A stretch of 5,886 bases of DNA from Clostridiaceae bacterium (GTDB lineage: Bacteria; Bacillota; Clostridia; Saccharofermentanales; DTU023), in the NCBI GenBank assembly GCA_012728535.1, contig JAAYEX010000246.1, positions 1 to 5,886 on the forward strand, given 5' to 3'. Positions 1 through 5,362 of this stretch are shown here, in pieces. Positions within the stretch are counted from its first letter, which is position 1. Each line of letters opens with the position of its first letter. The notes under the pieces are model-generated. The model ran no database searches, had not been told where the DNA came from, and saw nothing but the letters and a program-made list of their open reading frames with translations. Both the position numbers and the translations under genes were made by a program.

Positions 1-1017
1 GGCTACGATCCTGACCTTGTAATTGAAGAGGTATCACGCGTGATCCTGGCCACCCAACGTGATGACGATTTCGAGGAAGTCAGGCCGGATGATCCCTTTT
101 TGCAGGAACTACGGGCAGAGAATCAAAGCATGATGGACCTGCTGGCAGACCTGCGCCCTCTCTTTCGTCAGGAAAGAACGGAAGAACGGGATCGTGAGAT
201 CGTCGAGACCATGCAGGCTTTGCGTCAGGTCAGAGCACATTTTGTCAGATTGCAGAATATTTTCTTCCCCACTCTGGAGCAAAAACACGAAGCACTGTCG
301 GGCCTGCAACTGTTATGGGCCTGGCATGACAAGGCGGAAGAAATCCTGGAGCAGTCCTTGGCGACCTTTGCTGATCCTAAAATGAAGACCGACCAGTTAA
401 ACCGGATGGCGGGAGAACTGTTCGGATCCTATGCCAGCATGCCCTTCAAAGAAGAGCGCCTGCTCTATACCGTGGCTGAGAAGTTGCTGGATGAGGAGGA
501 CTGGCAAGCCATGTACCAGCAGTCGCGTGCCTATCCCACGGCCTTCGACATCCGCAAAGAAGTTGAAGAGGTCGATTTTTCCGGGCTTAAGGCGGATGCC
601 GCCCTGGGTCTGTTCAGTACCGGTACCGGCAGCATGAGCTTTGAGCAGTTGAATCTGGTTTTGAATAATCTGCCGGTTGACTTCACCGTGGTGGATGAGA
701 ATAACCGGGTACTCTACTTTAACAATCCACCCCACAGGATCTTCCCGCGCAGCCCTGCAGTGGTCGGGCGCGAAGTGAAGAATTGCCACCCTCCCAGGTC
801 GCTGGATAAGGTCGATGAGATTGTCGATGCCTTCCGCGATGGCAGCCAGAGCCACGCCCGTTTCTGGATCACAGTCAAAGAGAGAAAACTGCTGATTGAG
901 TATTTCGCCTTACGCGATGCTGACGGAAACTACCGGGGAGTGCTGGAAGTGAGCCAGGATATCACGGACCTGCAGTCTCTGGAAGGAAACCGTCGCCTGA
1001 CTGAGTGGCAGGCTTAG
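1..1017 (+). CDS. DUF438 / hemerythrin-like / PAS domain protein, 5' partial
   Basis: The frame is open from base 1 to the TAG at 1015-1017, giving 338 visible residues with no stop. The gene therefore probably starts upstream of the window; related proteins are usually longer than 400 residues. The first ~20 residues (GYDPDLVIEEVSR...) resemble the end of a DUF438 domain. Residues ~30-180 form a helical hemerythrin-like region: RAENQSMM, then AHFVRLQNIFFPTLE, then LLWAWHDKAEEIL, then FKEERLLYTVAEKLL before a DW. Residues ~212-330 are a PAS domain with the family motif NCHPPRS at about 261-267 and the ending EVSQDITDLQSLEG. A soluble cytoplasmic sensor of redox state, gas or a small ligand is the usual expectation; no output domain is visible. 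Several positions expected to bind metal differ from the usual pattern (PDDP before the first helix, QNIFFP instead of ENLLFP), so iron binding is doubtful. GTG at 40 has a GAGG at 28-31 and is an alternative start, but it would cut into the DUF438 similarity. Function is inferred from family only. Confidence 0.85.
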   Translation, partial: GYDPDLVIEEVSRVILATQRDDDFEEVRPDDPFLQELRAENQSMMDLLADLRPLFRQERTEERDREIVETMQALRQVRAHFVRLQNIFFPTLEQKHEALSGLQLLWAWHDKAEEILEQSLATFADPKMKTDQLNRMAGELFGSYASMPFKEERLLYTVAEKLLDEEDWQAMYQQSRAYPTAFDIRKEVEEVDFSGLKADAALGLFSTGTGSMSFEQLNLVLNNLPVDFTVVDENNRVLYFNNPPHRIFPRSPAVVGREVKNCHPPRSLDKVDEIVDAFRDGSQSHARFWITVKERKLLIEYFALRDADGNYRGVLEVSQDITDLQSLEGNRRLTEWQA

Positions 1018-1080
1018 CCTATGCCTTTTCGGACATCGCCCTCTTCAAAAGTGAATTCACCCCCGCAGGCATGTTGTACA

Positions 1081-1115
1081 CGCCGGTCTTCATTTTTTGA
1101 AAAAACTAACCGGCG
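1081..1115. repeat. Inverted repeat in the convergent gene junction, around the TAG at 1106-1108
   Basis: CGCCGGT at 1081-1087 is perfectly complementary to ACCGGCG at 1109-1115. The 21-base interior contains TTTTTTGAAAAAA (1093-1105), itself a palindrome. Read on the - strand, the stem opens in the last sense codons of the deacetylase frame and encloses its TAG at 1106-1108 and a run of six U. It sits between convergent genes and could be a bidirectional termination or mRNA-end structure, but neither side has the canonical U-run directly after the stem. Confidence 0.4.
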
Positions 1116-1567
1116 AAGTATTGATTGCCGGCCTTATCCTGCAAAAATCTTCGCTTAACCTTCAGCTTGGCTGCTTGTTCAAAGAGACGATAGCCTTCCG
1201 CCTGACAGGCGGGACAGGCCTGCCGAGGAATCTGCACACCGATCAGACTGTCGCCTCGGTCGTTGGTGGAATGGATGGTATTGACACCGGGACAGTCGCT
1301 GCAGACCTTGAATTCCTGCTGCTGACTTTCCATAATACCGGCTGTATCGTAATAAACCTGACGTGGCAGGGTGACTTTCTTCATTCCTTTAAACTTTTCT
1401 TCCGCCAGCTTTTCCCTGTTTTTCCATTTTTCCAAAACCTGACGCGAAACCTCTTCCACCTGGCGAGTGACCCGGAGGCTTTGCCGCCAGCTGCCCTCAT
1501 GGTAGTCAGGCTCGCGCACACCTGAATAATCCAGACCCGCCATGGCCAGGACTATGCCCAGATTAAC
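1106..1567 (-). pseudogene. C-terminal part of the deacetylase gene, in frame beyond the internal TAG
   Basis: After the TAG at 1568-1570 the same - strand frame continues for 153 sense codons to a TAG at 1106-1108. It begins VNLGIVLAMAGLDYSG, which reads as a direct continuation of the EGGYSIEGALP end of the deacetylase core. It then has a charged helical stretch (RQVEEVSRQVLEKWKNREKL), and a CSDC...CPAC pair of CxxC motifs separated by 25 residues, a pattern that suggests a small zinc-ribbon-like fold. The last residues are basic, then LQDKAGNQYFAG. The only early ATG (1541-1543) has no Shine-Dalgarno sequence in front, and the region starts in mid-fold, so it is unlikely to be a separate gene. 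It is either the severed tail of a recently broken gene or is made by reading through UAG. The absence of any frameshift or further stop favours a recent event, a sequencing error, or real readthrough. Product function is not known. Confidence 0.6.
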
Positions 1568-2413
1568 CTAGGGCAGGGCACCTTCGATCGAGTAACCGCC
1601 CTCCAACACTGCCACATCAGGATTGAGTTTTTCGTTCAAAAGAGCATAACCCTGGGCTGAAAAGTTCATATTGGTCAGGGGGTCAGTGTAATGATTATCC
1701 TGGCCTGCCGAATTGATAATCAGGTCCGGCTTGTAGTCGTCAAGAACCGGCAGGACCAGCTTGTCGATCACGTGGAGAAATCCTTCGTCGCCGGTATTAG
1801 GCGGCAGGGGGATGTTGAGATTGTAGCCGTAGGCACCGGGACCGCCCAGCTCGTCTATATCACCCGTGCCTGGGTAGAGTGTACGCCCATCCTGATGAAA
1901 AGATATGAAGAGGGTGTCGGGATCGTTCCAGTAGATATCCTGGGTGCCGTCGCCATGATGACAATCTGTGTCGACGATGGCGACGCGTAAATCCGGATAT
2001 TTCTGCCTGATATATTCAAGTCCGACCGCCTCGATGTTTATGATGCAAAAGCCGCGGTCACCGTAGCTGACCCGTTGAGCATGGTGGCCCGGAGGCCGCA
2101 CCATGGCGAAGGCCTTATCCGTTTCTCCCGACATGACTGCGTCCAGGGCACGCATGGCACCGCCGGCAGCGATATAATGCGATTCGGTCACGATGGAGCC
2201 GGCATCAGGATAGGCGAAGTGCACCCTTTCCACATCAGCCGCCTCGGCCAAGGCAGGGTTAAAAAAATGAATTCCCTCGATGTCTCCGACACCTTCCTCA
2301 AAGATTTGATCCCGGGTATAGAGCAGCCTTTCTTCACGTTCCGGATGTGTGGGTGAAATAGCCCAGTCAAAAGCCGGAAAGAAAATCAGGGCCAGTGAAT
2401 TCTTAGCTTTCAT
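1568..2413 (-). CDS. Histone deacetylase-family zinc amidohydrolase, ended by an internal TAG
   Basis: This encodes 281 residues of the arginase/deacetylase fold (histone deacetylase, acetoin-utilisation AcuC and acetylpolyamine amidohydrolase superfamily), which removes acyl groups from amines with a catalytic zinc. Visible signatures: HPER at 23-26, RPPGHH at 106-111 with the paired active-site histidines, GFC at 121-123, DTDCHHGDGT at 148-157 with zinc ligands Asp150 and His152, SAGQDNHYTDPL at 235-246 with the third ligand Asp239, and EGGY at 271-274 with the transition-state tyrosine Tyr274. All catalytic residues thus lie before the TAG, which comes eight codons after Tyr274. ATG at 2413 is chosen because AAGGAGG lies 5 bases upstream; the longer frame to 2551 has no such support. 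The start overlaps the end of the hydantoinase-like gene by 11 bases, indicating translational coupling. There is no signal peptide, so it is cytoplasmic. The truncated form would lack the last helices of the fold. Acetylated protein, polyamine or small metabolite are all possible substrates. Confidence 0.9.
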   Translation of the reverse strand: MKAKNSLALIFFPAFDWAISPTHPEREERLLYTRDQIFEEGVGDIEGIHFFNPALAEAADVERVHFAYPDAGSIVTESHYIAAGGAMRALDAVMSGETDKAFAMVRPPGHHAQRVSYGDRGFCIINIEAVGLEYIRQKYPDLRVAIVDTDCHHGDGTQDIYWNDPDTLFISFHQDGRTLYPGTGDIDELGGPGAYGYNLNIPLPPNTGDEGFLHVIDKLVLPVLDDYKPDLIINSAGQDNHYTDPLTNMNFSAQGYALLNEKLNPDVAVLEGGYSIEGALP

Positions 2414-4094
2414 GTCGGCCTCCTTCCTCTGCCGGCTGCAGTTCGTAGAGTAAGCCCGGTTTGATCTGGGCACGTACACGGATGCTTCGTTCCCGGCCCA
2501 TGAAACCGCGCACCATGTTAAAAGAACTCGACTCAGTAATTTCCGCTTCAATTTGATCCGCAGGCAAGCCCATCTCAGTCACGGCCTTTGATACCGCTTT
2601 GAGGGCTATTTCCTCCGCCTCCTCCAGAGTGAAGGATTTGTCGATACTTTCGTAGATACCGAGTTCCGGTATGGAAAGGATACGGCGTTCAGTGTTGGCA
2701 TAGAGAGAAATCTCTGTCGTCGGCCTGGCCAGAGCGGCACCGATAGCGTTAGCGATCTTATAATTTCCCGGGAAATTGATTTCCAGACTGGAAGCTTGGT
2801 GTAGGGGCTCGGCCAGAGCTTTGGCAGGCCCTCCGATCAGCTTTATCGACCCGGGAGTGATTCTCCGACCCGCGAGCAAGTCTCTGATTGTGTAGACAGG
2901 ACTGCTGTTGATGCGCGCAAGAATAGAGTCGATCGTTTGCATGATACTGTCGCAGAAAAGTGTGACTATCTTTCTCGCACAGACCTCAGTTTCCAAACCC
3001 AGTTCAGCTGCGAAGACGGCCAAAGCCTCTTCTGCCTTTTGCGGGTATTTGCCTCTCATCAGGCCCAGGTAAACCAAAGCATCTGTGGGGGTGAGGTCAT
3101 CACCGCCGAAAGCCACGGCGGGGCCCTGCCGGGCGGGACCGATCCTGATATCGTCCCCATCAACTCGTACCAAGCTGTCACCGCCCAGGCCGACAGACTT
3201 GCTGAAGACTGCACGCACCAAGGTCTTACGGCCGTCGATTTCTATGCCTTCAGCTTCGAACAGGGGCAGGCCTGCTGCCAGAAAAAAGATATCTGTACTG
3301 GTACCGCCGATATCGACCAGGATGGCGTCGCCTTCGATCCGGGGAAAAAGAGCAGTGATGCCGATGTAGCTGGCTGCCGGCCCGGATAGGATGGTCTCGA
3401 CCGGCCGTTTCAGCGCTGAGACCAGGTCGATCGTGCCGCCGTCGGCTTTTAAAATATAAACAGGGGCTGTGATGGCTTCCCGAGCAAGTGCCTCCAGCAT
3501 GCTTTCCGCGAAAGTCCGAAAAGTATCCGCAACAGCAGCGTTGAGGTAAGCAGGCTGCACACGGCGGGGGAAGTTCAATTTACCTGAAAGCCTGTGTCCC
3601 AGGGTGATTTCTTTGTATTTGTCAGCGAAAAAATCACCGATCTTTTTCTCAGTGTCTGGGTTACGTGGCGAGAATTTGCTGATGACAGCCAGACTTTCCA
3701 CACCGCTGTCCTTAAAGCGTGCCCGGATGGTCTGTAATTCACTCTGTCTGAAATTATCTGTCACGACTCCGCGATGGTCGCAACTGCCGGATAGGTAATG
3801 AAGATTATTGCCCAGGCGGTCAAAATCCCAGTTTATGCCCGGACCGCTTTGGACGATGACACCGACCTTGGAGACCTTGCCTTCGACGATCGCATTTGTA
3901 CAGACAGTTGTACTGAGGTGGATGCGGACAATTTCACTTTTTTCCTGACCCTCCAGCAAATCCTGCAGGCACAGCCAGATCGAGCTGAAAAGATCATTTT
4001 TTCCCAGCTCGTGCTTAACTGACTTCACCAGTGCACCTTGACGGACCAGGACACCGTCAATATGTGTACCGCCCATATCAATTGCAAGAATCAT
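2403..4094 (-). CDS. Hydantoinase/oxoprolinase family protein (HyuA-like)
   Basis: The 563-residue product belongs to the ATP-dependent hydantoinase A / 5-oxoprolinase family, which opens cyclic amides, or in related acetone-carboxylase-type subunits activates a ketone or enol. Visible motifs: IDMGGTHIDGVL at 5-16 (first phosphate loop of the actin-like ATPase fold), STTVCTNAIVEGK at 61-73, KADGGTIDL at 216-224, VETILSGPAASYIG at 232-245, DIGGTSTDI at 261-269, VGLGGDSLVRVDG at 301-313 and IGGPAKAL at 420-427. The length is at the short end of the family and no HyuB partner is in the window. ATG at 4094 is chosen because AAAGGA lies 9 bases before it and the family motif begins directly after; extension to 4169 would run through the promoter. 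The protein is cytoplasmic, with no signal or membrane segments. It is first in a two-gene operon, and its TAA lies 11 bases inside the deacetylase gene. The shared expression suggests both enzymes act on the same amide-containing compound, but the substrate cannot be read from the sequence. Confidence 0.9.
   Translation of the reverse strand: MILAIDMGGTHIDGVLVRQGALVKSVKHELGKNDLFSSIWLCLQDLLEGQEKSEIVRIHLSTTVCTNAIVEGKVSKVGVIVQSGPGINWDFDRLGNNLHYLSGSCDHRGVVTDNFRQSELQTIRARFKDSGVESLAVISKFSPRNPDTEKKIGDFFADKYKEITLGHRLSGKLNFPRRVQPAYLNAAVADTFRTFAESMLEALAREAITAPVYILKADGGTIDLVSALKRPVETILSGPAASYIGITALFPRIEGDAILVDIGGTSTDIFFLAAGLPLFEAEGIEIDGRKTLVRAVFSKSVGLGGDSLVRVDGDDIRIGPARQGPAVAFGGDDLTPTDALVYLGLMRGKYPQKAEEALAVFAAELGLETEVCARKIVTLFCDSIMQTIDSILARINSSPVYTIRDLLAGRRITPGSIKLIGGPAKALAEPLHQASSLEINFPGNYKIANAIGAALARPTTEISLYANTERRILSIPELGIYESIDKSFTLEEAEEIALKAVSKAVTEMGLPADQIEAEITESSSFNMVRGFMGRERSIRVRAQIKPGLLYELQPAEEGGRHES
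2419..2425 (-). promoter_or_regulatory. Ribosome binding site of the deacetylase gene
   Basis: The - strand reads AAGGAGG followed by CCGAC and then ATG at 2413-2411. This near-perfect Shine-Dalgarno sequence lies inside the 3' end of the hydantoinase-like gene and fixes the deacetylase start at 2413 rather than at the upstream candidate at 2551. Confidence 0.85.
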
Positions 4095-4103
4095 TAAAAA
4101 CCG

Positions 4104-4109
4104 TCCTTT
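4104..4109 (-). promoter_or_regulatory. Ribosome binding site of the hydantoinase-like gene
   Basis: AAAGGA on the - strand lies 9 bases before ATG 4094. It supports this start over the in-frame upstream codon at 4169, which lies beyond the predicted promoter. Confidence 0.7.
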
Positions 4110-4132
4110 CCAAATACAAACCGGTCTCTTAC

Positions 4133-4161
4133 AGTATACGACGGATTTTTTCTGGTGTCGG
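4133..4161 (-). promoter_or_regulatory. Predicted sigma-A-type promoter of the hydantoinase-deacetylase operon
   Basis: On the - strand, CCGACA (4161-4156) and TATACT (4138-4133) are separated by exactly 17 bases. The -10 matches the consensus at five of six positions and the -35 at four. Transcription would start near 4126, leaving a leader of about 30 bases before the ATG. The first 23-bp repeat unit begins 10 bases upstream of the -35 box. Confidence 0.55.
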
Positions 4162-4171
4162 GCAGCCAACT

Positions 4172-4263
4172 AAGAAATATGGGAAGCGATTTGACATAAA
4201 TATGGGAGATGAAATTACATAAATATGGGAGGTGAATTGGCATAAATATGGGAGTTGCGTTGC
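4172..4263. repeat. Four tandem 23-bp imperfect direct repeats between divergent promoters
   Basis: Units start at 4172, 4195, 4218 and 4241, exactly 23 bases apart. The last three share an identical 14-base core, CATAAATATGGGAG; the first matches it at 11 of 14 positions (AAGAAATATGGGAA). The other nine bases of each unit are less conserved (for example ATGAAATTA and GTGAATTGG). The array fills the space upstream of both the hydantoinase-operon promoter and the ribokinase promoter. It could be a multi-site operator for a regulator, or the subterminal repeats of a lost insertion sequence such as an IS21-like end. No transposase is in the window. Confidence 0.85.
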
Positions 4264-4267
4264 AGTT

Positions 4268-4281
4268 TGACGTTTCCGTCA
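4268..4281. promoter_or_regulatory. Small palindrome upstream of the ribokinase promoter, possible operator
   Basis: TGACG, a four-base spacer TTTC, then CGTCA form a perfect 5-bp inverted repeat. It lies about 30 bases upstream of the ribokinase -10 box and directly beyond the 23-bp repeats. The position suits a regulator site, but a 10-base palindrome could occur by chance. Confidence 0.3.
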
Positions 4282-4308
4282 CCTTCTGATTAAGCAGCGG
4301 TTTTGTTT

Positions 4309-4317
4309 TGCTATAAT
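4309..4317 (+). promoter_or_regulatory. Extended -10 promoter of the ribokinase gene
   Basis: TG at 4309-4310, one base, then a consensus TATAAT at 4312-4317 makes an extended -10 element. No good -35 hexamer is present at the right distance; an extended -10 can substitute for it. The start of transcription would be near 4324, just upstream of the Shine-Dalgarno sequence at 4339. Confidence 0.65.
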
Positions 4318-4338
4318 AGTTTTATTAAGAAAAAAAGC

Positions 4339-4343
4339 GAGGA
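4339..4343 (+). promoter_or_regulatory. Ribosome binding site of the ribokinase gene
   Basis: GAGGA lies 7 bases before GTG 4351. Together with the promoter at 4309-4317 it rules out the in-frame TTG at 4303, which would lie upstream of the transcription start. Confidence 0.75.
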
Positions 4344-4350
4344 TGCCGCT

Positions 4351-5280
4351 GTGATCACAGTTGTTGGTAGTCTGAATATGGATTTGGTGGTGCAGACCGA
4401 GCACATTCCGCGTGTCGGTGAAACAGTGCTGGCACGCGACTTGCGTCATGTAGAAGGTGGTAAGGGAGCTAACCAGACTGTTGCGGCCGCCCGCCTGGGT
4501 GGAAGGGTCAGCATGATCGGCGCAGTCGGCAGGGATGAGATGGGAGACCGCCTTATCGAGGCTTTAGAAACAGATAAGGTAAATGTCTCAGGCATTAAGC
4601 GCAGCTCTGAAGCGACCGGCATCGCCATGATTATTGTTGACGCCAATGGTAATAATGCCATAACTGTAGTCTCCGGAGCCAATCACGATATCAGTGTGCA
4701 GGACGTCCGTCAGCACGAAGACAAAATCGCCGGGTCTTCAATAGTGCTGGCCCCGCTGGAGTGCCCGCTCCAAATAGTGATGGAGGCCATGCTTTTAGCC
4801 AAAAAACACGGCTGTATCTCGGTTTTGAATCCGGCACCTGCGCAGGCGTTACCGGAAGAACTGCTGAGCCGGGTTGATATACTGACGCCGAATGAGACTG
4901 AGCTTCACATCTTAAGCGGGTTGCCAACGGACACGCTGGAAGAATGCCGGATAGCGGGTGAGAAATTAATGGAAAGCGGAATCAAGTCGCTGATCATCAC
5001 CCTGGGGTCCAAAGGCTGCTATTACTTGGACAGCAAAGAATCAATATTCTATCCCAGCTATGAAGTGACTATGACAGACTCGACCGCAGCAGGCGACTGC
5101 TTCAACGGTGCCCTGGTGGCAGCGTTAAGTAAAGGCGAATCCCTGCCTGATGCCATCGACTTCGCAATGAAAGCGTCAGCTATTTCAGTAACAAGACCCG
5201 GAGCCCAACCATCGATTCCCACCCTCGATGATATGGAAAACTTTGATCTCTGGTATGAAGAGCGCCGTTTAGACAAGTAA
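4351..5280 (+). CDS. rbsK: Ribokinase (PfkB-family carbohydrate kinase)
   Basis: The 309-residue product equals the usual length of ribokinase, which phosphorylates D-ribose to ribose 5-phosphate with ATP in the cytoplasm. Motifs in order: VVGSLNMDLV at 4-13, the PfkB signature GGKGANQTVAAARLG at 36-50 (sugar binding), VNPAPA-like LNPAPA at 159-164, LTPNETE at 178-184, ITLGSKG at 216-222, and DSTAAGDCFNGAL at 243-255, where Asp249 is the catalytic base. Cys250 replaces the more common Thr of AAGDT, which should not harm catalysis. The GTG start at 4351 is chosen because GAGGA lies 7 bases upstream and the fold begins directly after it. No ribose transporter or RbsR regulator is next to it, so it may serve nucleoside-derived ribose or act on a related sugar. 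It has its own promoter facing away from the hydantoinase operon and is followed by a MurE-family gene after 82 bases. Confidence 0.93.
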   Translation: MITVVGSLNMDLVVQTEHIPRVGETVLARDLRHVEGGKGANQTVAAARLGGRVSMIGAVGRDEMGDRLIEALETDKVNVSGIKRSSEATGIAMIIVDANGNNAITVVSGANHDISVQDVRQHEDKIAGSSIVLAPLECPLQIVMEAMLLAKKHGCISVLNPAPAQALPEELLSRVDILTPNETELHILSGLPTDTLEECRIAGEKLMESGIKSLIITLGSKGCYYLDSKESIFYPSYEVTMTDSTAAGDCFNGALVAALSKGESLPDAIDFAMKASAISVTRPGAQPSIPTLDDMENFDLWYEERRLDK

Positions 5281-5281
5281 A

Positions 5282-5308
5282 TTTACAATCTATCTGTCAT
5301 GGTATGAT
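5282..5308 (+). promoter_or_regulatory. Possible promoter for the MurE-family gene
   Basis: TTTACA at 5282-5287 matches the -35 consensus at five of six positions and TATGAT at 5303-5308 matches the -10 at five of six. The 15-base spacer is short, but TG at 5300-5301 gives an extended -10. Transcription would begin near 5315. The ligase gene may thus be expressed separately from ribokinase, although read-through from it is also possible. Confidence 0.45.
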
Positions 5309-5316
5309 TTATGTGA

Positions 5317-5335
5317 TGTCCCGGTTTACGGGGCA
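5317..5335 (+). other. Stem-loop in the leader of the MurE-family gene
   Basis: TGTCCCG (5317-5323) pairs with CGGGGCA (5329-5335) across a GTTTA loop: seven pairs including one G-U. It is followed by AATATTT rather than a clean U-run, so it is at best a weak terminator for ribokinase. If the promoter at 5282-5308 is used, the hairpin would be at the very 5' end of the mRNA, a position that often stabilises transcripts. Confidence 0.4.
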
Positions 5336-5362
5336 ATATTTGATGAACTAACTGAGGTGTAT

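Noticed and set aside
40..42. GTG start for the DUF438/PAS protein, with GAGG at 28-31
   Set aside because: The frame is open back to base 1 and the residues before it resemble the end of a DUF438 domain, so the gene more likely begins outside the window.
397..855. Open frame on the - strand, 152 codons
   Set aside because: It lies antisense to the well-supported DUF438/PAS gene and shows no recognisable domain.
1051..1060. Perfect palindrome GTGAATTCAC in the convergent gap
   Set aside because: It is short, with no hairpin loop or promoter context; probably chance.
1097..1525. Open frame on the + strand, 142 codons
   Set aside because: It is antisense to the deacetylase tail, which has convincing protein-like continuity; no ribosome site or known motif was seen.
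1106..1543. Independent small gene starting at ATG 1543
   Set aside because: No Shine-Dalgarno sequence precedes it, and the codons just before it continue the deacetylase fold in the same frame.
2414..2551. Longer N-terminus for the deacetylase from 2551
   Set aside because: It lies fully inside the hydantoinase-like gene, adds a sequence unlike the family, and the start at 2413 has a near-perfect ribosome site.
2937..3389. Open frame on the + strand, 150 codons
   Set aside because: It is antisense to the hydantoinase-like gene core motifs and looks like a shadow frame.
4095..4169. Longer N-terminus for the hydantoinase-like protein from 4169
   Set aside because: It would cross the predicted promoter and ribosome site; the family's N-terminal MGGT motif begins right after ATG 4094.
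4172..4263. CRISPR array
   Set aside because: The units abut with a 23-base period and there are no unique spacers of normal length between conserved repeats; no cas genes are present.
4303..4350. Longer ribokinase starting with TTG at 4303
   Set aside because: This stretch contains the -10 box and ribosome site; the family length of 309 residues fits GTG 4351.
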